DNA from: Larix kaempferi
Taxonomy: Eukaryota; Streptophyta; Pinopsida; Pinales; Pinaceae
Reading direction: 5' to 3'
Assembly (NCBI GenBank): GCA_027924585.1
Contig: BSBM01000597.1
Location: 6,710,501-6,774,500, forward strand
DNA: 64,000 bases
Position 1 is the first letter of the stretch. Every line of letters begins with the position of its first letter. The position numbers were made by a program, and so were the translations under genes. The notes under the pieces were generated by a model, which did not search any database, had not been told where the DNA came from, and saw only the letters and a list, made by a program, of their open reading frames with translations. Below are positions 21,400 through 34,199 of this stretch, piece by piece.

Positions 21400-22983
21400 G
21401 ATATTTCATTCACCTTCATAGAAATCATGAAGAGGACAAATTTCTCAGTTTGGAATATTACCTTCTTACACTACTTAGCTGTGATGAGAGACACTGCAAT
21501 AGGGGGGACTTCCTCTAGTATCATGTAGAGTTTATTACCCAAAGTAATAATGCCACTATGAGGTCTAGAATCATACACAACATAACACTTCCACATATTT
21601 GGTTGTCCTAAAATAACATCACAAACTTTAAGTGAGGCTACATCACACATTACATCATCTTTGAAGGGCTTAATGCCTAGGGTAAGAATCATTGTTGACT
21701 ATGTGGATGCCCCATCCCTAGCTAAGCCACCCAATGTTGGAGGGGTGTGGTTGTTGTGTTGTTGGAAACTTCAACCATTTGATGACCTCTATTGAAATAA
21801 TGTTCTTTTGGATTCCATTGTAAACAATGAAATGTAGTGAAGTTCCCTTCACCCACATTTGCAAGTGAAAGAGGCGCTCACCTTCCTCCAGTTCCTCTAG
21901 ATCAATGGGATGGGTATTTTTGGTAGCGATGGTGACATTGGGTTCTACGTCAATGATCTTCTTCTCCCTGTCTATGACTATGACACTAGGTTCTAAGTCA
22001 GATTTGGAACCAAGATTTGATCTCGACCACCAATGACTACTTTGAGCGACATTCATCAGTGTTGTGCCATGTGATCTTCCGGAACTCGCACCATTTCTTG
22101 ATTTCCTTCTTTGTTTTCTCATTCCCCTTCATTGCTTGTGGCTTGGATTCGTTCTCCTGGGGATGGTTTTCCTTACTTCGTCCTTTGTTTTGTAAGTTAG
22201 GGTTACCCTTGCCTTGCTTCTATGACTAATTCACAAGCCAAAACTCATGCTTATTCTTTTGCTTGAATTTATGCTCTATCTTGACAACATATCGATAATG
22301 AGTGCCCAGTGATGAGATTTACAGAAACTCTATTTCGGTTTGGATGTACCTATGTAGTCCCCCATAGTATTTTAGAACCATATGCCACTTGGAATATTTG
22401 GTTCTCAACTTGGTGCGCAATGTATGGAAGGTATTTGTGAACTCTAGCACTATTTGGTCTCTCTCTTGACGTAGTGTTGTCCATCTCATGTACTGTCGTC
22501 ATAGTTTACCACACGGTAATATTGTTCCTTAATGACATCGATAAAAGAGGCCCAAGTGGGATTCACCTCAAACATTTCAGACTCCTTTGTTAAGTTTTAC
22601 TCACAATAAGTTTCCCACCAATTTTTGACATGGGGAATATCCTTAAGGAGTGCAAAGGTGATCTTTTCTCTATTGGAAAAATTGTGGACAGAGAAATACC
22701 CTTTTAGCAAACTCAACCATTTATCAAGGGCATCAACATTGATCTAACATTCAAATAAAGGGATATCAAAGTTAACTTGTACCTTAAAGGGTGTGGATCC
22801 TCTGAAATGACAACTTGATGATCCCGTCTTATCTACTAGCATCCGTCGAAGGATTTGGGCGATTTTTTCTATCATCTCGTTCCTATATCGCGCGAGGGAT
22901 TCCTCGAGCAACAGATTGATAGGATCTCTTTCTCTGTCATATCTCTTTTCCTCAACCACGGGAAGCGGTTTGGGGGTCGTCAA
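21400..22983 (-). pseudogene. Gag and protease of gypsy element 2
   Basis: Minus strand, starting MTTPKPLPVVEEKRYDRERD. The Gag core is near 22770-22600 (WLSLLKGYFSVHNFSNREKI then TFALLKDIPHVKNWWETY), typical of plant gypsy Gag. A zinc-knuckle-like WCEFRKITWHNTDECRSK lies near 22090-22050. The protease is near 21720-21470, with DVILGQPNMWKC and a frame starting MILTLGIKPFKDDVMCDVAS. Stops and shifts occur throughout. Confidence 0.75.
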
Positions 22984-23077
22984 GGCAAATCTCTCTAAAT
23001 CTGAACTTTTTCAAGACCCAACTGTCTATATCCCAACCTTGTTGGGTACATGCATGGAGAAATAAAAAAAGAGAATA

Positions 23078-23091
23078 CTTCTTTGATACCA
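23078..23091 (-). other. Primer-binding site of gypsy element 2
   Basis: On the minus strand TGGTATCAAAGAAG follows the 5' LTR after one base. TGGTATCA(G/A)AG is complementary to the 3' end of plant initiator Met tRNA. Confidence 0.85.
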
Positions 23092-23092
23092 C

Positions 23093-23695
23093 TAATCTGA
23101 ATTTATGTGAGAACGAAATGAAAGAGAATATATAGAACCACATACACAAATATATTGCAAGGAACATAGCAATACAATAAACTCAGATTCTACTAAATGA
23201 ATGGAACAGAATAGACTATAAAATAAAAGCAACTATAGTGGTGGTAGATTTATCTTTGAGAAGAGATGTTTTGGATATGATCATTCATGAAAATTTGATT
23301 ACAAATGGATTCCGAAGGGCATTTTATCATAAAAATGAGGCAAAAAAACCCTAAACATAAAAAACCTAACCATAGGATATGAACTGCAAAAGGGTTTGCA
23401 GGCCCTGAGGTGGTTAGTTGAAGTGTCAACTTCTCGTGGACATAACATACGCATACAATCTCAGTTTAAGGTGCTCGGTAGCTCGTTGGAAAAGTCTAGC
23501 TGAGAAGTACATATTTAACCCATCTATTTTTCCTTTAGCATTGATTGGACTATGGTGTTACAAAAAAACGTCATTTAGGGCCTCAAAATGGTTGTGGAAT
23601 TTTTGGACATGAAAATCCATAAAAAAATGCCAAACTGGAAAAACTGTTTTGAGCGAGTGGAATAGGTGGGTGGCCAAAAATATCCATATGGATCA
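23093..23695 (-). repeat. 5' LTR of gypsy element 2 (minus-strand sense)
   Basis: Pairs with 17854-18455. In the element's direction it starts TGATCCATATGG and ends ..CAGATTA, the last base pairs being decayed relative to TG...CA. Confidence 0.92.
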
Positions 23696-23700
23696 GTAAT

Positions 23701-23832
23701 GATGTTTATAATCACATCTAGAGTTTCTACAAGTGAGTGGTGGAGCCAGTCTCCACCCCTCCACATGCCCCCGATCTCTTTGAGCCTTGAATCTCTCTCA
23801 ATATCTTTGCATTGGGATCCATACTAAAGGCA
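23701..23832 (-). pseudogene. 5' exon of the unidentified antisense gene
   Basis: Minus strand. A TATGATTGCAG acceptor is followed by ATG at 23822 and MDPNAKILREIQGSKRSGAC, then GGVETGSTTHL and a stop. The neighbouring frame, from WRGGDWLHHSLVETLDVIIN, runs on to the element 2 insertion site and, with the element removed, continues without a stop into 17853-17761. A single 1-nt indel near 23735 would join the two frames. The sequence upstream on this strand has no further exon I can recognise. Confidence 0.45.
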
Positions 23833-25705
23833 CTGCAATCATAAATACAAAAAAAAACATTAGCAACATATACATAGTATAATCACATCTCTTAGAAATG
23901 AAAAATGTGCAACGACTGTAACAAATAATGGCATGAGTCTTTATAATTTAAAATTTAAAATTGAACAATTACAGTAGAGAATCAACATAAAAACTTGCCA
24001 TGATAAATTTATGTTAAATCGTTCATGAATGAATGCCTACACACTAAGAAGGTCTTTATATGCTTGCAACTTTGTGGGAAATGGTTTTGAGTTACTCACA
24101 TTGATAAATTGTGAAGAAGGTAAGCCAAGAGATTACAAAATGCATGTGTTTTACAATTAAGTTACATTATAAAATACATGATCAAGATTATTAATGTCTC
24201 ATTGAAAGTGGTCCCAAACCACATTGGCTACTCGTTTGTCTTTGAGTGGGTTATGTTGGATGAGTTAACACCACTTTATGTAAGGTATTATATATAACAA
24301 GTAGACTTTTTTAGTTAGCGTGTCTTCTATGTGGTCCCTCTTCGTTACATGTTGATCTTAACACCATGCATTTTTTTTTACTATCGAGCTAATGGAAAAA
24401 ATACTTGGCCTTACCATAGGAGGTCTATCACCAAGAAGATTTGGTGCAATACTAAAAATGGAACTTGGTGCAACTATAACATTAAATATTTGAGTGCAAA
24501 GAAAAGTTGGAGCAAAAAGAGTTTTTCATGTTCTAGCACACCAAATTTTGCTATTTAAGTTTCTTGCATGAAAAAAACTACTAAGGTTCAAGTACATATT
24601 GAAAAAGCTACATGTAGTTCAATTTGCATAAAGAAAAACCTTGATATGGGAAAATATCCCCTAATACCCCACCTCAAACTATGGGAAATTGCGTACTATT
24701 ACAGTAAAATCAAGTTTGAAATTCTATGAACTATGTAGAGCCTTCCAAGAAAGGAATCAGATAGGTCCATGAGAGTCATAAAAAGAATCCATAAGATTCC
24801 AATGTCTCTTTTGAAAAAAATTAGAGCTTTCACACTCAACCTCCCAATGAAAATTTTCAAGTATAACGGGACAAATTGAGGAGTTTATACATGAAGCCAC
24901 TACAAGACAAATTAGGAGTATTTTTCCCATGTTAACAATACCTAAATAAATAGAATGGGGTCATGTTGATTCTCTCACACATACACCAAAATCTCTCACA
25001 AATAAACATTATTTTCTTTGAATGTGGAATTGTTTTGTTATTTCAAATACTTGGTTTGTGATTTTGTTTGGTTCTTTTGTGATATTTTAGAGCAGATTGT
25101 AGAGTTTTTTTTTTTTGAGCATATAAATTGAATGAAAATAGAAAGAGGGGGGAATATTTACCTGTGGTTGAGGAGAAATTCATTGAGAATGTCTCTAGAT
25201 GCCGAAATAACATCCATGTTTTTCCTTGGCCACCGACCGGAATAGAGATGAACAAACTGTGAAGTGAAGAATGGCGTCACGAGCCAATTTGGGAGAATAA
25301 ATCATGCTTTGCAAAAAGCACGCGCGTTTTAGTTGTCTCAAACTAAGCACGCGTTTGTTAGTCCTATCCTTTATGGCATCCTCGTTGGTTGCCTCGGGCC
25401 TGTCCTTTCCTAGAATTCAAAAATATGTACGTGCTTTTAATTTCTACTACAGATGCGTGTTTTTCAAGACATCAGTTGCATCTAAAAGATCCTCCATCTT
25501 TGTGCCAGGGCCCTCACATACATATTGTTAGACTGCACACGATAAATTTATGTAAATTGGTAAATCGTCTTTTTAATTTAAATTATGATAAGGGAAATCC
25601 CATGTCCATAGGAAACTCCATGTTGCATGTATCAATGTTCTACAAGTAGGCACGTGCCACAATACCAATTAATAATATTCTAAAATATCATATGACCACA
25701 TCTAA
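23833..25705. other. Spacer, no gene seen
   Basis: AT-rich. Short frames (24331-24558, 25304-25649) have no splice context or recognisable motif. Confidence 0.4.
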
Positions 25706-25736
25706 CTACTATTACTACTACTACTACTAATAATAT
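25706..25736. repeat. Trinucleotide microsatellite (ACT)n
   Basis: CTATTACTACTACTACTACT followed by AATAATATATT. It adjoins the 3' end of the SINE-like element on the minus strand and may be its simple-sequence tail. Confidence 0.8.
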
Positions 25737-25935
25737 ATTTTCAAGGTTGCATCCAAGCCAAACACCAAATTGGTGTATGAGAACACCCTTGTTTGTGGGA
25801 CAAGGGACCCCCCTCCTTGCAATGATTTGACTGCTAAAGTATACGGAGGTGTACATACCCTACCCCCTCTTGATTTGAACATATAATCTCCTAGGAGGAA
25901 ACACATGTTCTTAACCATTAGGCCCACTCAAACTG
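25737..25935 (-). mobile_element. tRNA-derived SINE-like element
   Basis: On the minus strand GTGGGCCTAATGGTTAAGAA resembles a polymerase III A box, and ATGTTCAAATC about 35 nt later resembles a B box. This is the spacing and order of a tRNA-derived promoter. About 130 bp of unrelated body (GGTGTGTACACC-, GGAGGGGGGTCCCTTG-type) and a trinucleotide tail follow. No clear target duplication was found. A diverged tRNA pseudogene is the alternative. Confidence 0.5.
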
Positions 25936-28900
25936 TAATGAAAATTTTGTATAAAATATTGTAATGATGGAGAAACAATAAAACATTATTTATATTTAAA
26001 TTTAAATAATTTAAGAAAAGCATTATAAACATTATTACTTTATTGGGTTCTACAATGAATATTGAATCATTTGAGTTGTTTGAGGGATTCGTCACACCAT
26101 TCACGTTTTTTATAACAATAGTTACAAACATTTTTATGACTTTCATTTTCATTAAAAATAATTTGAGAGATTTTTTCCATAAATTTTATATTACTCTTTA
26201 CGTATTTCAAAATAATTTTAAAGATTTGGTTTCCGTTTTGGAACCGACCAAGATTTGTTTTTAAATATTAAAGAAAAGCTTGTTGTCAAAAGGGGCGGCT
26301 TTTCATTACGTTTCACTTTAATAGTGAAACATGTGTTTATCATGAAAAATGTAGTTTTCGTATCAAGTTTATTATAACAAAATATGATGGAAAGCAATAT
26401 ATAAAGTATTATTATTAGATCCTTTATGATATCATATTACAAAGAAATAAGTATATAATGTTAGATTTTATTTTATAATTTTCATATATTTATAAAAAAA
26501 TAAGTATAAAAGATTACTTTGAAAAGTTGATTCAATGGCGTTTTTGCCATGATCTAAATCTCCAATAGAATGGATCGACTCTAACTAACTAGATTGCAAA
26601 GTACAAGGTATGTCTTTATTCCATGGGTGGTTTATTATTGATTTTAGAAACCTAGAAGATTGTACAAAGTTTATGGAAGAGGGACCATGGTAAGGTGGAG
26701 TGTCTTTTTCTTCAAAAATCATGGTTCTCTCTGTTTAATTATGTTTCAAAATATATTTCTGCGACCTTAGTTTGAATGAGATTGTAAAATCTAATCTTTT
26801 ATTTATGGGAAGTTGAAATCCATTAAAATTGTGAGAACTTCCTTAATAAATTTATTAAAGCATATATAACATCCTAATTAGAGGATAACATATTTTTACT
26901 CCATCTTTAACCCCTTTATGTCAAGCACCAAGACGGATCAAATTCTTTGAAGTGGATTTTTTTTAGATTGTAAAAATTTGAGAAAAGGATTGCATCTTTA
27001 GGGATTTGATCCCTCTCAACGCATGATACATCTAGAATTAAATACGGATCTTATAGATATAATTATTATTTGGGAGTCATCCTCTCCATTACATGGTTCA
27101 CTGTCTCATTACCCCTTAGGTAATCAAATAGAAGGCACAAGTCAAATAATATGATCTACGGAAGGGAATAAATCCCTTTAACCATGTTAGTTAGTACAAT
27201 ACAATTATAAGTATTGGAGAATCCAACAACCTTCATTGAATATTTAGATGTATACAAAATAAAGAAGAAATAAGCGAGAGAAGGGAACCTCTTAGTTTGC
27301 AAGATCCTCGTCTAGAAGATTATAAGGACACATCTTCTCAAATGTTGTAAAGTAACCAAGTTGGTGTTTGGACATGTTTTTATTTCTGGTTTTAGTTATC
27401 ACACACCAATACTACAAATTTTATGAAAAACCATCAAGATGTCCAATTTAATCCATTAAGAAAAATAATGACAATGGGTAATCCTTCGAAACCCATAGAC
27501 CTTCATAGTCGTGTCCACTAAAGTCATAGTCCAATAACAAACCTATGAAAAATCGCCATACTACATGGCTATATGGTCCAAAATGCCAAAATCTCAATAA
27601 CGAAAATATATCAAGTGGCAACTCCAAGAAGATGCAAGTGGCACATACTCATGGAAGAAAGTACCAAGTGTCTATTAGAATGTGAATCCTTAGACAATCA
27701 CAAATTCTTAGATCACCTCTTATGAGTTGTTACTGTTTCTTGATGAGGAAGTGTCACTATCCAATGATGATTTATCAATAAGATCTAGATCTAGAAGTGG
27801 TTACATCCATATACTATATGTTGATATCATTAGATGACTATATTATTGACAATGGTTTAATCATTTTCTACCATATTTTTGTGTTGTTTCTCATTGTCTA
27901 TTATTTAACATGGTATCAAAGCTCCTTTAATATTTAGAGCCTAATAGTTGAGTCCTCCATGGCAGTGATCCATAAAAGACACAGAAAATTCTAAAGACAA
28001 TCAAATATTGCATGTGAAAATTGAAAAGAACAATTTACAACAGATCATGAAGGGTACCACCTAACAACATGATGTATCATTAAAACAAAGTCATCGTTAT
28101 CTTGATTTGTCTTGCAAGTAGTTTATAGCATATATTTTGTGTAGAGTTGTTCTATTTTCATTATTCAAAGATCTATTTAAATATGTTTTACAGATCTATC
28201 TAATATACACAGGTCTTCTCCAATTATATGTTGGTAATCAAATATGCTCTCAAGATATTGATATAATAGCTCTTTAGAGATTCGAAAATAATGGAAATAA
28301 CTTTTCTAACTTCTATTTGTATTGAAAATAATTGAAGACATTTTCTTTATAAATTTTAATTTTTTCTTTACATTTTTAAAATTCAAAATAATTTTAAATA
28401 TTTTATGATCACCCTTAGGATCTTAGCTATTTCATCGTAAAATGCATGTGTAGTTTTTAAGTTCATATATTTACTTAAACATGACTTGTTGTTTAGTATT
28501 TGCATTGAGACGTAATTCTATAACTTAGTATGGAGAGATGTTGTCATGTTACATTATGTAAGGTAATGGTCCCAACCACTATGGGGGAGATGTTGTCACT
28601 TTACGGTATGTAAAGTAGTGTTCCAACATAATAATAATAAGGCCGACATAAAATGATAAAGGTAATGGCAATGATAACTTTAAACTTTTAAATTTAGAAA
28701 CCATAGCAATGAGAAATAGTTAACTAAAATGCATCAATACATTAATAGAGTGCAATACAAAACATTACATCAATAGACTATGTGAATTATTACAATGCAA
28801 AATGTGTGAATTATTACATTAATAAGTAGTATTTAATTATATGTTTTGTATCGAAGTATTCTATCACATAAATGGAAAATTATTACTGAATAGTATTCAA

Positions 28901-29479
28901 ATACATGTTTTTATTGGATTCTTGTTACTACAATTAAAGTCGTATATTGGCAAGCTCAAAAGAGCTTTCAAAAGAATAGGAAAAAGTAATAAGTAAAACA
29001 ATGTATAAAAATTAAAAAGTAATACAATGTTCAATAGTTAAAGTATTTATTTAAAGTGGTAGATTGTGATGAGTTTAAAACATATGTTTTTAACTACTCA
29101 AAATAGTTTTTATATGAAAAAATAAAAAGTAAAACAATGTCAAATAGTTAAAAGTATATACATCAATAAAGATAAAAAGTAAATTATGTTAAATAGCTAA
29201 TGGTATATAAATCAATCAAGTTAAAAAGTAACATAAGATCACTTAAATTAAATAGGTCAAAATGGATAATTAATCATTTGAAAAATAACATAATTTGTCA
29301 CCACCACATTTAAGAAATGAAATGAAAATAGTTAAAAATACTTAATAATGTAAGCAAAATAATCACACCTCCTATTCATGCGTGTTTTAATATTATTAAT
29401 AAATTTAGTTTTAAAAATATAATGTGTGCTTTAGATTAAGTATCCAAAATAATCTATGTAATCATCCAAATAAATATGA
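25936..29479. other. AT-rich spacer with repeat fragments
   Basis: No gene seen. 26283-26350 (GGCGGCTTTTCATTACGTTT..) is homologous to 31504-31575. 26890-27045 is a diverged relative of the hairpin element at 31258-31428. 28525-28630 holds a ~65-bp imperfect direct duplication around GAGATGTTGTCA. Confidence 0.45.
27909..27922 (+). other. Possible LTR end and primer site of a decayed retrotransposon
   Basis: TATTTAACATGGTATCAAAGCTCC: a CA end followed by TGGTATCAAAGC, the plant initiator-Met primer-site pattern. No matching second LTR or coding domain was found nearby, so only this short motif supports the call. Confidence 0.3.
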
Positions 29480-31210
29480 TTTCATTTGGATTGCATTGAT
29501 TTCAGTAACTTCACTTTTTGATATCACGTTTAGGTTACATTGAATGTTACTATTTGTTGCATTGATATCAACACGATTCTTCTCTTTAGTCACTGATATC
29601 AATGCAATAAACAATAAAATTCATTGTAACTTAGAACTAATATTGATGAGTGAAATCAATGCTAATCCAAATCAATTTTAAAGTATTGACATAACATGAC
29701 GTAATGTGACAATATCATTGAAAATCCAAAGCAATTTGATTGCATTGATTTCAGTGACTCCACTATGTACTGTCAGGCTTGAATTATAATGAATTTTACT
29801 ATTTGTTGCATTGATATTAGTGATTAATCTCTTTGAACCATTGATATCAATGCAACAAACAATAAAATTTACTATAACTTAAATCTAATATCAAAGAGTT
29901 AAGTCACTCGTAATCCAAGTGAGATCAAATTCCTTTGTACTTTCAAGGTACTTGGATTATTTATTGTTTGTTGCATTGATATCAGTGATTCCTCTCTTTG
30001 AAACACTAATATCAATGCAACAAATACTCAAAAATTAAAAATATTTAAGCCGACATGTATATAAACACAATAAAAATGTAGTATGATATTAGTGATTCAT
30101 CTCTTTGAATCAGTGGAATCAATGCAATAAATAGTAAAATTAACAATAACTTAAACATAATATCAAAGAGTAGAGTCACTAATAATCCATGTTCAAAATC
30201 AAATTGCTTTGGATTTTCAGGGTACTTGGATTAGTTTATTGTTTGTTTCATTTATACTAAAAAATCCAAAGCAAAATGACTTCACTTGGATTGCATTGAT
30301 TTCAGTAACTCCTCTAGACTAATATTAGGTTTAATTTACACTGAATTTTACTGTTTGTTTCATTGATATTAGTTATTCCTCTCTTTGAATCACTAATATT
30401 AATGCAACAAATAGTCAAATTCACTATAACTTAAACCTAATATCAGAGATTGGAGTCACTGATAATCCAAAGAAATTTGATTGCATTGACATAATGTGAT
30501 GTAACCTGACAACACCACTGAAAATACAAATCAACTTGATTGCATTGATTTCAGTGACTCCACTCTCAAATATTAGGTTTAAGTTATAATGAATATTGTT
30601 TGTTGCATTGAATTCAATGATTCCACTCTCTAATATAAGGATTAAGTTATAGTGAATTTTAATGTTTGTTGCATTGATATCAGTGATTTCTCTGTTTGAA
30701 TCATTGATATCAGTGCAACATAAATAGTAAAATTCAATATAACTTAAAATCCTGATATTAGAAAGTGAAGTCACTAGTAATCTAAGTGAAATCAAATTGC
30801 TTTGTATTTTCAAGATACTTGGATTATTTTGTTGTTTGTTGCATTGATGTCGGTGATTCCTCTCTTTGAATCACTAATATCAATGCAACAAACATTAAAA
30901 AATTAAAAATATTTAAGTGGACATGTATATAAACACAATAAAAATATCGTATGATATCATCAATGATTCATCTTTTTGAATCACTGATATCATTATGCAA
31001 TAAACAATAAAAGTCAGTATAACTTAAACCTAGATATCAAAGAATGGAGTCATTGATAATCCAAGTGGAATCAAATTACTTGGATTTTCAGGGTACTTGG
31101 ATTATTTTACTGTTTGTTGCATTGATATCAATGATTCCTCTTTTTGAATCACTAATATCATCAGTGACTCCACTCTCTGATATTACGTTTGAGTTATAGT
31201 GAATTTTGCA
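29480..31210. repeat. Cluster of ~9 short palindromes (foldback array)
   Basis: A palindrome of ~55-60 bp recurs: TTTGTTGCATTGATATCAGT, a CTCTTTG centre, then ACTGATATCAATGCAACAAA. Centres lie near 29585, 29830, 29997, 30105, 30382, 30695, 30865, 30978 and 31137. Around them larger inverted blocks recur (TTCAGTGACTCCACTCTCTGA and its complement, TTAAGTTATAGTGAATTTTA and its complement), so the whole forms nested hairpins. Probably MITE-like elements amplified in place. No coding frame is supported; the frame at 30424-30813 is a by-product. Confidence 0.85.
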
Positions 31211-31257
31211 TACATAATGATGATCATCTCCAAATTTCATGTGACCGCCCTAGACTA

Positions 31258-31428
31258 CAACTAGTCTAGATCCATCTTAACTCCGGATTTTCCATGCTCC
31301 AAGAGGGATCAAATCCCTCGAGGTGAAAACCTCTCCAACTAGAGATAGACAATAAAAAAGGTTTGCACCTCTAGGGATTTGATCCCTCTCGATGCATGGT
31401 AGATTCGGAGTTAAGATCTAGGTCTAGG
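31258..31428. mobile_element. Hairpin (foldback MITE-like) element, ~170 bp
   Basis: The left arm (CTAGTCTAGATCCATCTTAA.. ..GAGGGATCAAATCCCTCGAG) and the right arm are inverted copies with about 65 bp paired and a ~40-bp loop. GGGATTTGATCCCTCTCGATGCATGGTAGA is the right-arm core. The segment 26890-27045 carries the same GGGATTTGATCCCTCTC core, a second, more decayed copy. Confidence 0.75.
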
Positions 31429-34085
31429 CTGGTACAGAAAAAGCATGGTTTTCCCTTTTTGAACTGAACATTATTTAGCATTAACTATTAAATAAAATTT
31501 TATCGTTAAAAGAGGCAACTTTTCATCACTTTCCATTCTAATAATGAAACATGTGTTTATCATGAAAATGTAGATTTCATATGGAGTTGGTTAATCATTC
31601 TATATTTTGAATATTTTCAATCATTTTTGTTGGAATACGGCAATGATTTTTTAGTTGAAATAGTGTTTTTTATTGTTCAAATTGTATTTTTGATTACAAA
31701 ATGAATTTCAAAACGTAAAATGTTTAGCTTACTCAATTCCATATCATTGCATCGAAGTGATGTTTTTTACAACTCAAGTAGGTGAGATGTGTCGCATCCG
31801 TAACGATGACGTGACATATGTGTATGCTCCAAATTTAAATTGACTACACAGAAAGAAAAATTCCTTTTTGAGACACACATATGAAAGAAAATTATGATAT
31901 ACTTTTTACATCATTAAGTGCAATTGCTAAGTGCAATTGCTAGTTTTAAATCTCCATGTAATCTTAACAAATAAATCAGAAACATTTAACAAATAAATCA
32001 GAAACATTTTTTGTGTCTTCATTCATTGCAAAATCATTGTTACCAAAGGAAGAAGAGATGCTACACACTTTTTTCCTTTCTTTTTTTGGTCCATTCATTA
32101 CAAAATCATTGTTACCCAATTCGAGTGAATAGGTTGAAGTCAAATTACAAAATTCCTTCTTATTCCTTAAAATTCGATTGACTTGGCATGTTATACGTGG
32201 CGTGTGTGGAATCATGAATTCACTTGGCAACGAGACCATTATCCTTGTCTTGAAGGGTGTTTGTGCTCGGGAAAGGGACTGAACGGCAACGTTGAGTGCA
32301 AATGGGAAAGCGCGTAGGATAAACAACTACCAAAAGGTCCCACTTTCCTACTGTTTTTTATATTTGTACCAAATTCGGTGGTGAAAATTATTTTTGGAAA
32401 TTGCAATTTCTGTAAGAATTGCAATTTTAATAATCACATTGCAATTTTAATAATCATATTAATTTATTTTAGATTAAATTCATCTATCTTAAATTAAATA
32501 CATGATTTTAAAACTATTCAAATTATAGAAACAGCAATTTGAAGAATAAAAACTACAATTTCAACTATTTTTATTCTTATGATTTTAAAACTATTCAAAT
32601 TAAAATAACAATTTTATCAATAAAAACTACAATTTCAACCATTTTCACTCTACATTATTCCAATTGATATGAGGTGTTTTGGTTTGCCCATATACTGCTC
32701 CCTGGGGAAGCAGGTTCGGACCATCAAGATCACACCTGAGACCGTGGGGATAACTGAGTGTAATGAAAGCACCGCACGCTACAGATATTACATCACATTA
32801 GTGAAGTATACATTGAATTATGGATAAATTGCTGAATTGTTTGCCCATTCTTTTTTCCAGAATTATAAATTTTGAACACATTTTCTTTTCGTACCAAATT
32901 TAAACTCAAATTCGGTAGCTATGGTGCAAGTAGAGACTATTATGAAAATTAGGTATTATTGTTCGATGTTTCATATGGGAAATGCAACTATAACCATTGA
33001 TACCAGTTAGAATCATCAATAAACAACCCTTTATCTGGAGATATTCATGGAAATGGTGTACATCAAAGGAAAAAGCTTGCTAATCGACATTGTTTACATT
33101 ATATGTATATTGTTTTTTATATAAAAGATATTTATAATCTAAACATATAACTGCTAAAGTTTAAAAAATATGTTACCTCCTTCAAATTTGAACCTACAAT
33201 TTAAAAAGCACAACTATTAAGGCCACACTATTACATTGTGAAAGATTAGGAAGACCCACTCTTTGTGCTTTTGATGGCCTTATGCTTTCTTATGGTCTTT
33301 TGACAGATGTTTTGTGAAAATCTATCATGAGGTGATATTTTCAACGTTCATAGACTCTTGAGCATTGTTACGAAGCATTTGATTTGATTATTTTATTGGT
33401 TCCTTATCGTTTGTTAAAGGTGAAATTTAGTTTATAAGTTAATTTTAGAGATTTTTTTCATAAAATCATTAGCTAAAATTCATTTTTTTTAAAATTATTT
33501 TTTTAAATTTTAATGGGATAAATTTACTTTAAAGATAGCTAAAGTTGTTTATGAACTATATAACATTAATTATTAGAAATTTAAATATTTTCATATAATT
33601 ATCTCTAAATATTTTATGGTTGAAAATTTAAAAATTAGTAAGTTTAGCCATGATTTTTACATTTTAAGAAAATTATAAATCCATAAAATTTTCTCAAGTT
33701 TTAATAATAATAAAAAAATGTTAATAAACTAATTTGATTATTAAATATAATAAGCTGACAAAAAAATCCTTTGTTTAAGGAATATCCAAAACATATCTAT
33801 CTTTCTTCAAATTATAAATTTATTATGTACTTTTTAAAGTAATTTAATTTTAATATTTTTGTTCAAAATCCAGTTGGTTGTTTGGCTCTTCGTTAGAATC
33901 ATATTTTTCTTTTATCAAATTAAATTTATTATGTATTTTTTAATTAATTTATTTTAAATTTAAAAATATATTGAATTGTAAATAATAATAAGTAATAGGG
34001 ATATTTAAAAACATAAATTTTATTTATATATTTAAAAACACATTTTTACTAATAAAAAATAATTCAAATCTTAAATTTTATATTT
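31429..34085. other. AT-rich spacer, no gene seen
   Basis: Contains a ~75-bp direct duplication near 32505-32640 (GATTTTAAAACTATTCAAAT .. AAAACTACAATTTCAAC). The minus-strand frame 31976-32326 has no support. Confidence 0.45.
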
Positions 34086-34091
34086 TAAAGC

Positions 34092-34160
34092 TTGAATAAT
34101 TTGTTGATTGAATAGTAATTATCAAGCCTGGATTATTTGTTGATTGAATAGTAATTATCA
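34092..34160. repeat. Tandem duplication, ~34 bp x 2
   Basis: Two copies of GGATTATTTGTTGATTGAATAGTAATTATCA-type sequence in direct contact, nearly identical. Confidence 0.85.
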
Positions 34161-34199
34161 CACGATTTAAATAAATCTTAAGCTTAAAAAACATAATAT

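Larger units (their letters stand above)
17854..23695 (-). mobile_element. Ty3/gypsy LTR retrotransposon on the minus strand, degenerate
   Basis: LTRs lie at 17854-18455 and 23093-23695, with perfect GTAAT duplications at 17849-17853 and 23696-23700. Read on the minus strand: 5' LTR, an initiator-Met-type primer site, Gag, protease, RT, RNase H, integrase, 3' LTR. Stops are scattered through all domains. LTR copies differ at many sites (roughly 15% by eye), so the insertion is old. It split the 5' part of the antisense gene. Confidence 0.95.

Noticed and set aside
30424-30813. Minus-strand 129-codon frame
   Set aside because: It falls wholly in the palindrome cluster, and its repeated peptide follows from the DNA repeats.
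29480-31210. CRISPR-like array of repeated palindromes
   Set aside because: Spacing is irregular, repeats are nested inverted blocks, and the genome is a plant's.
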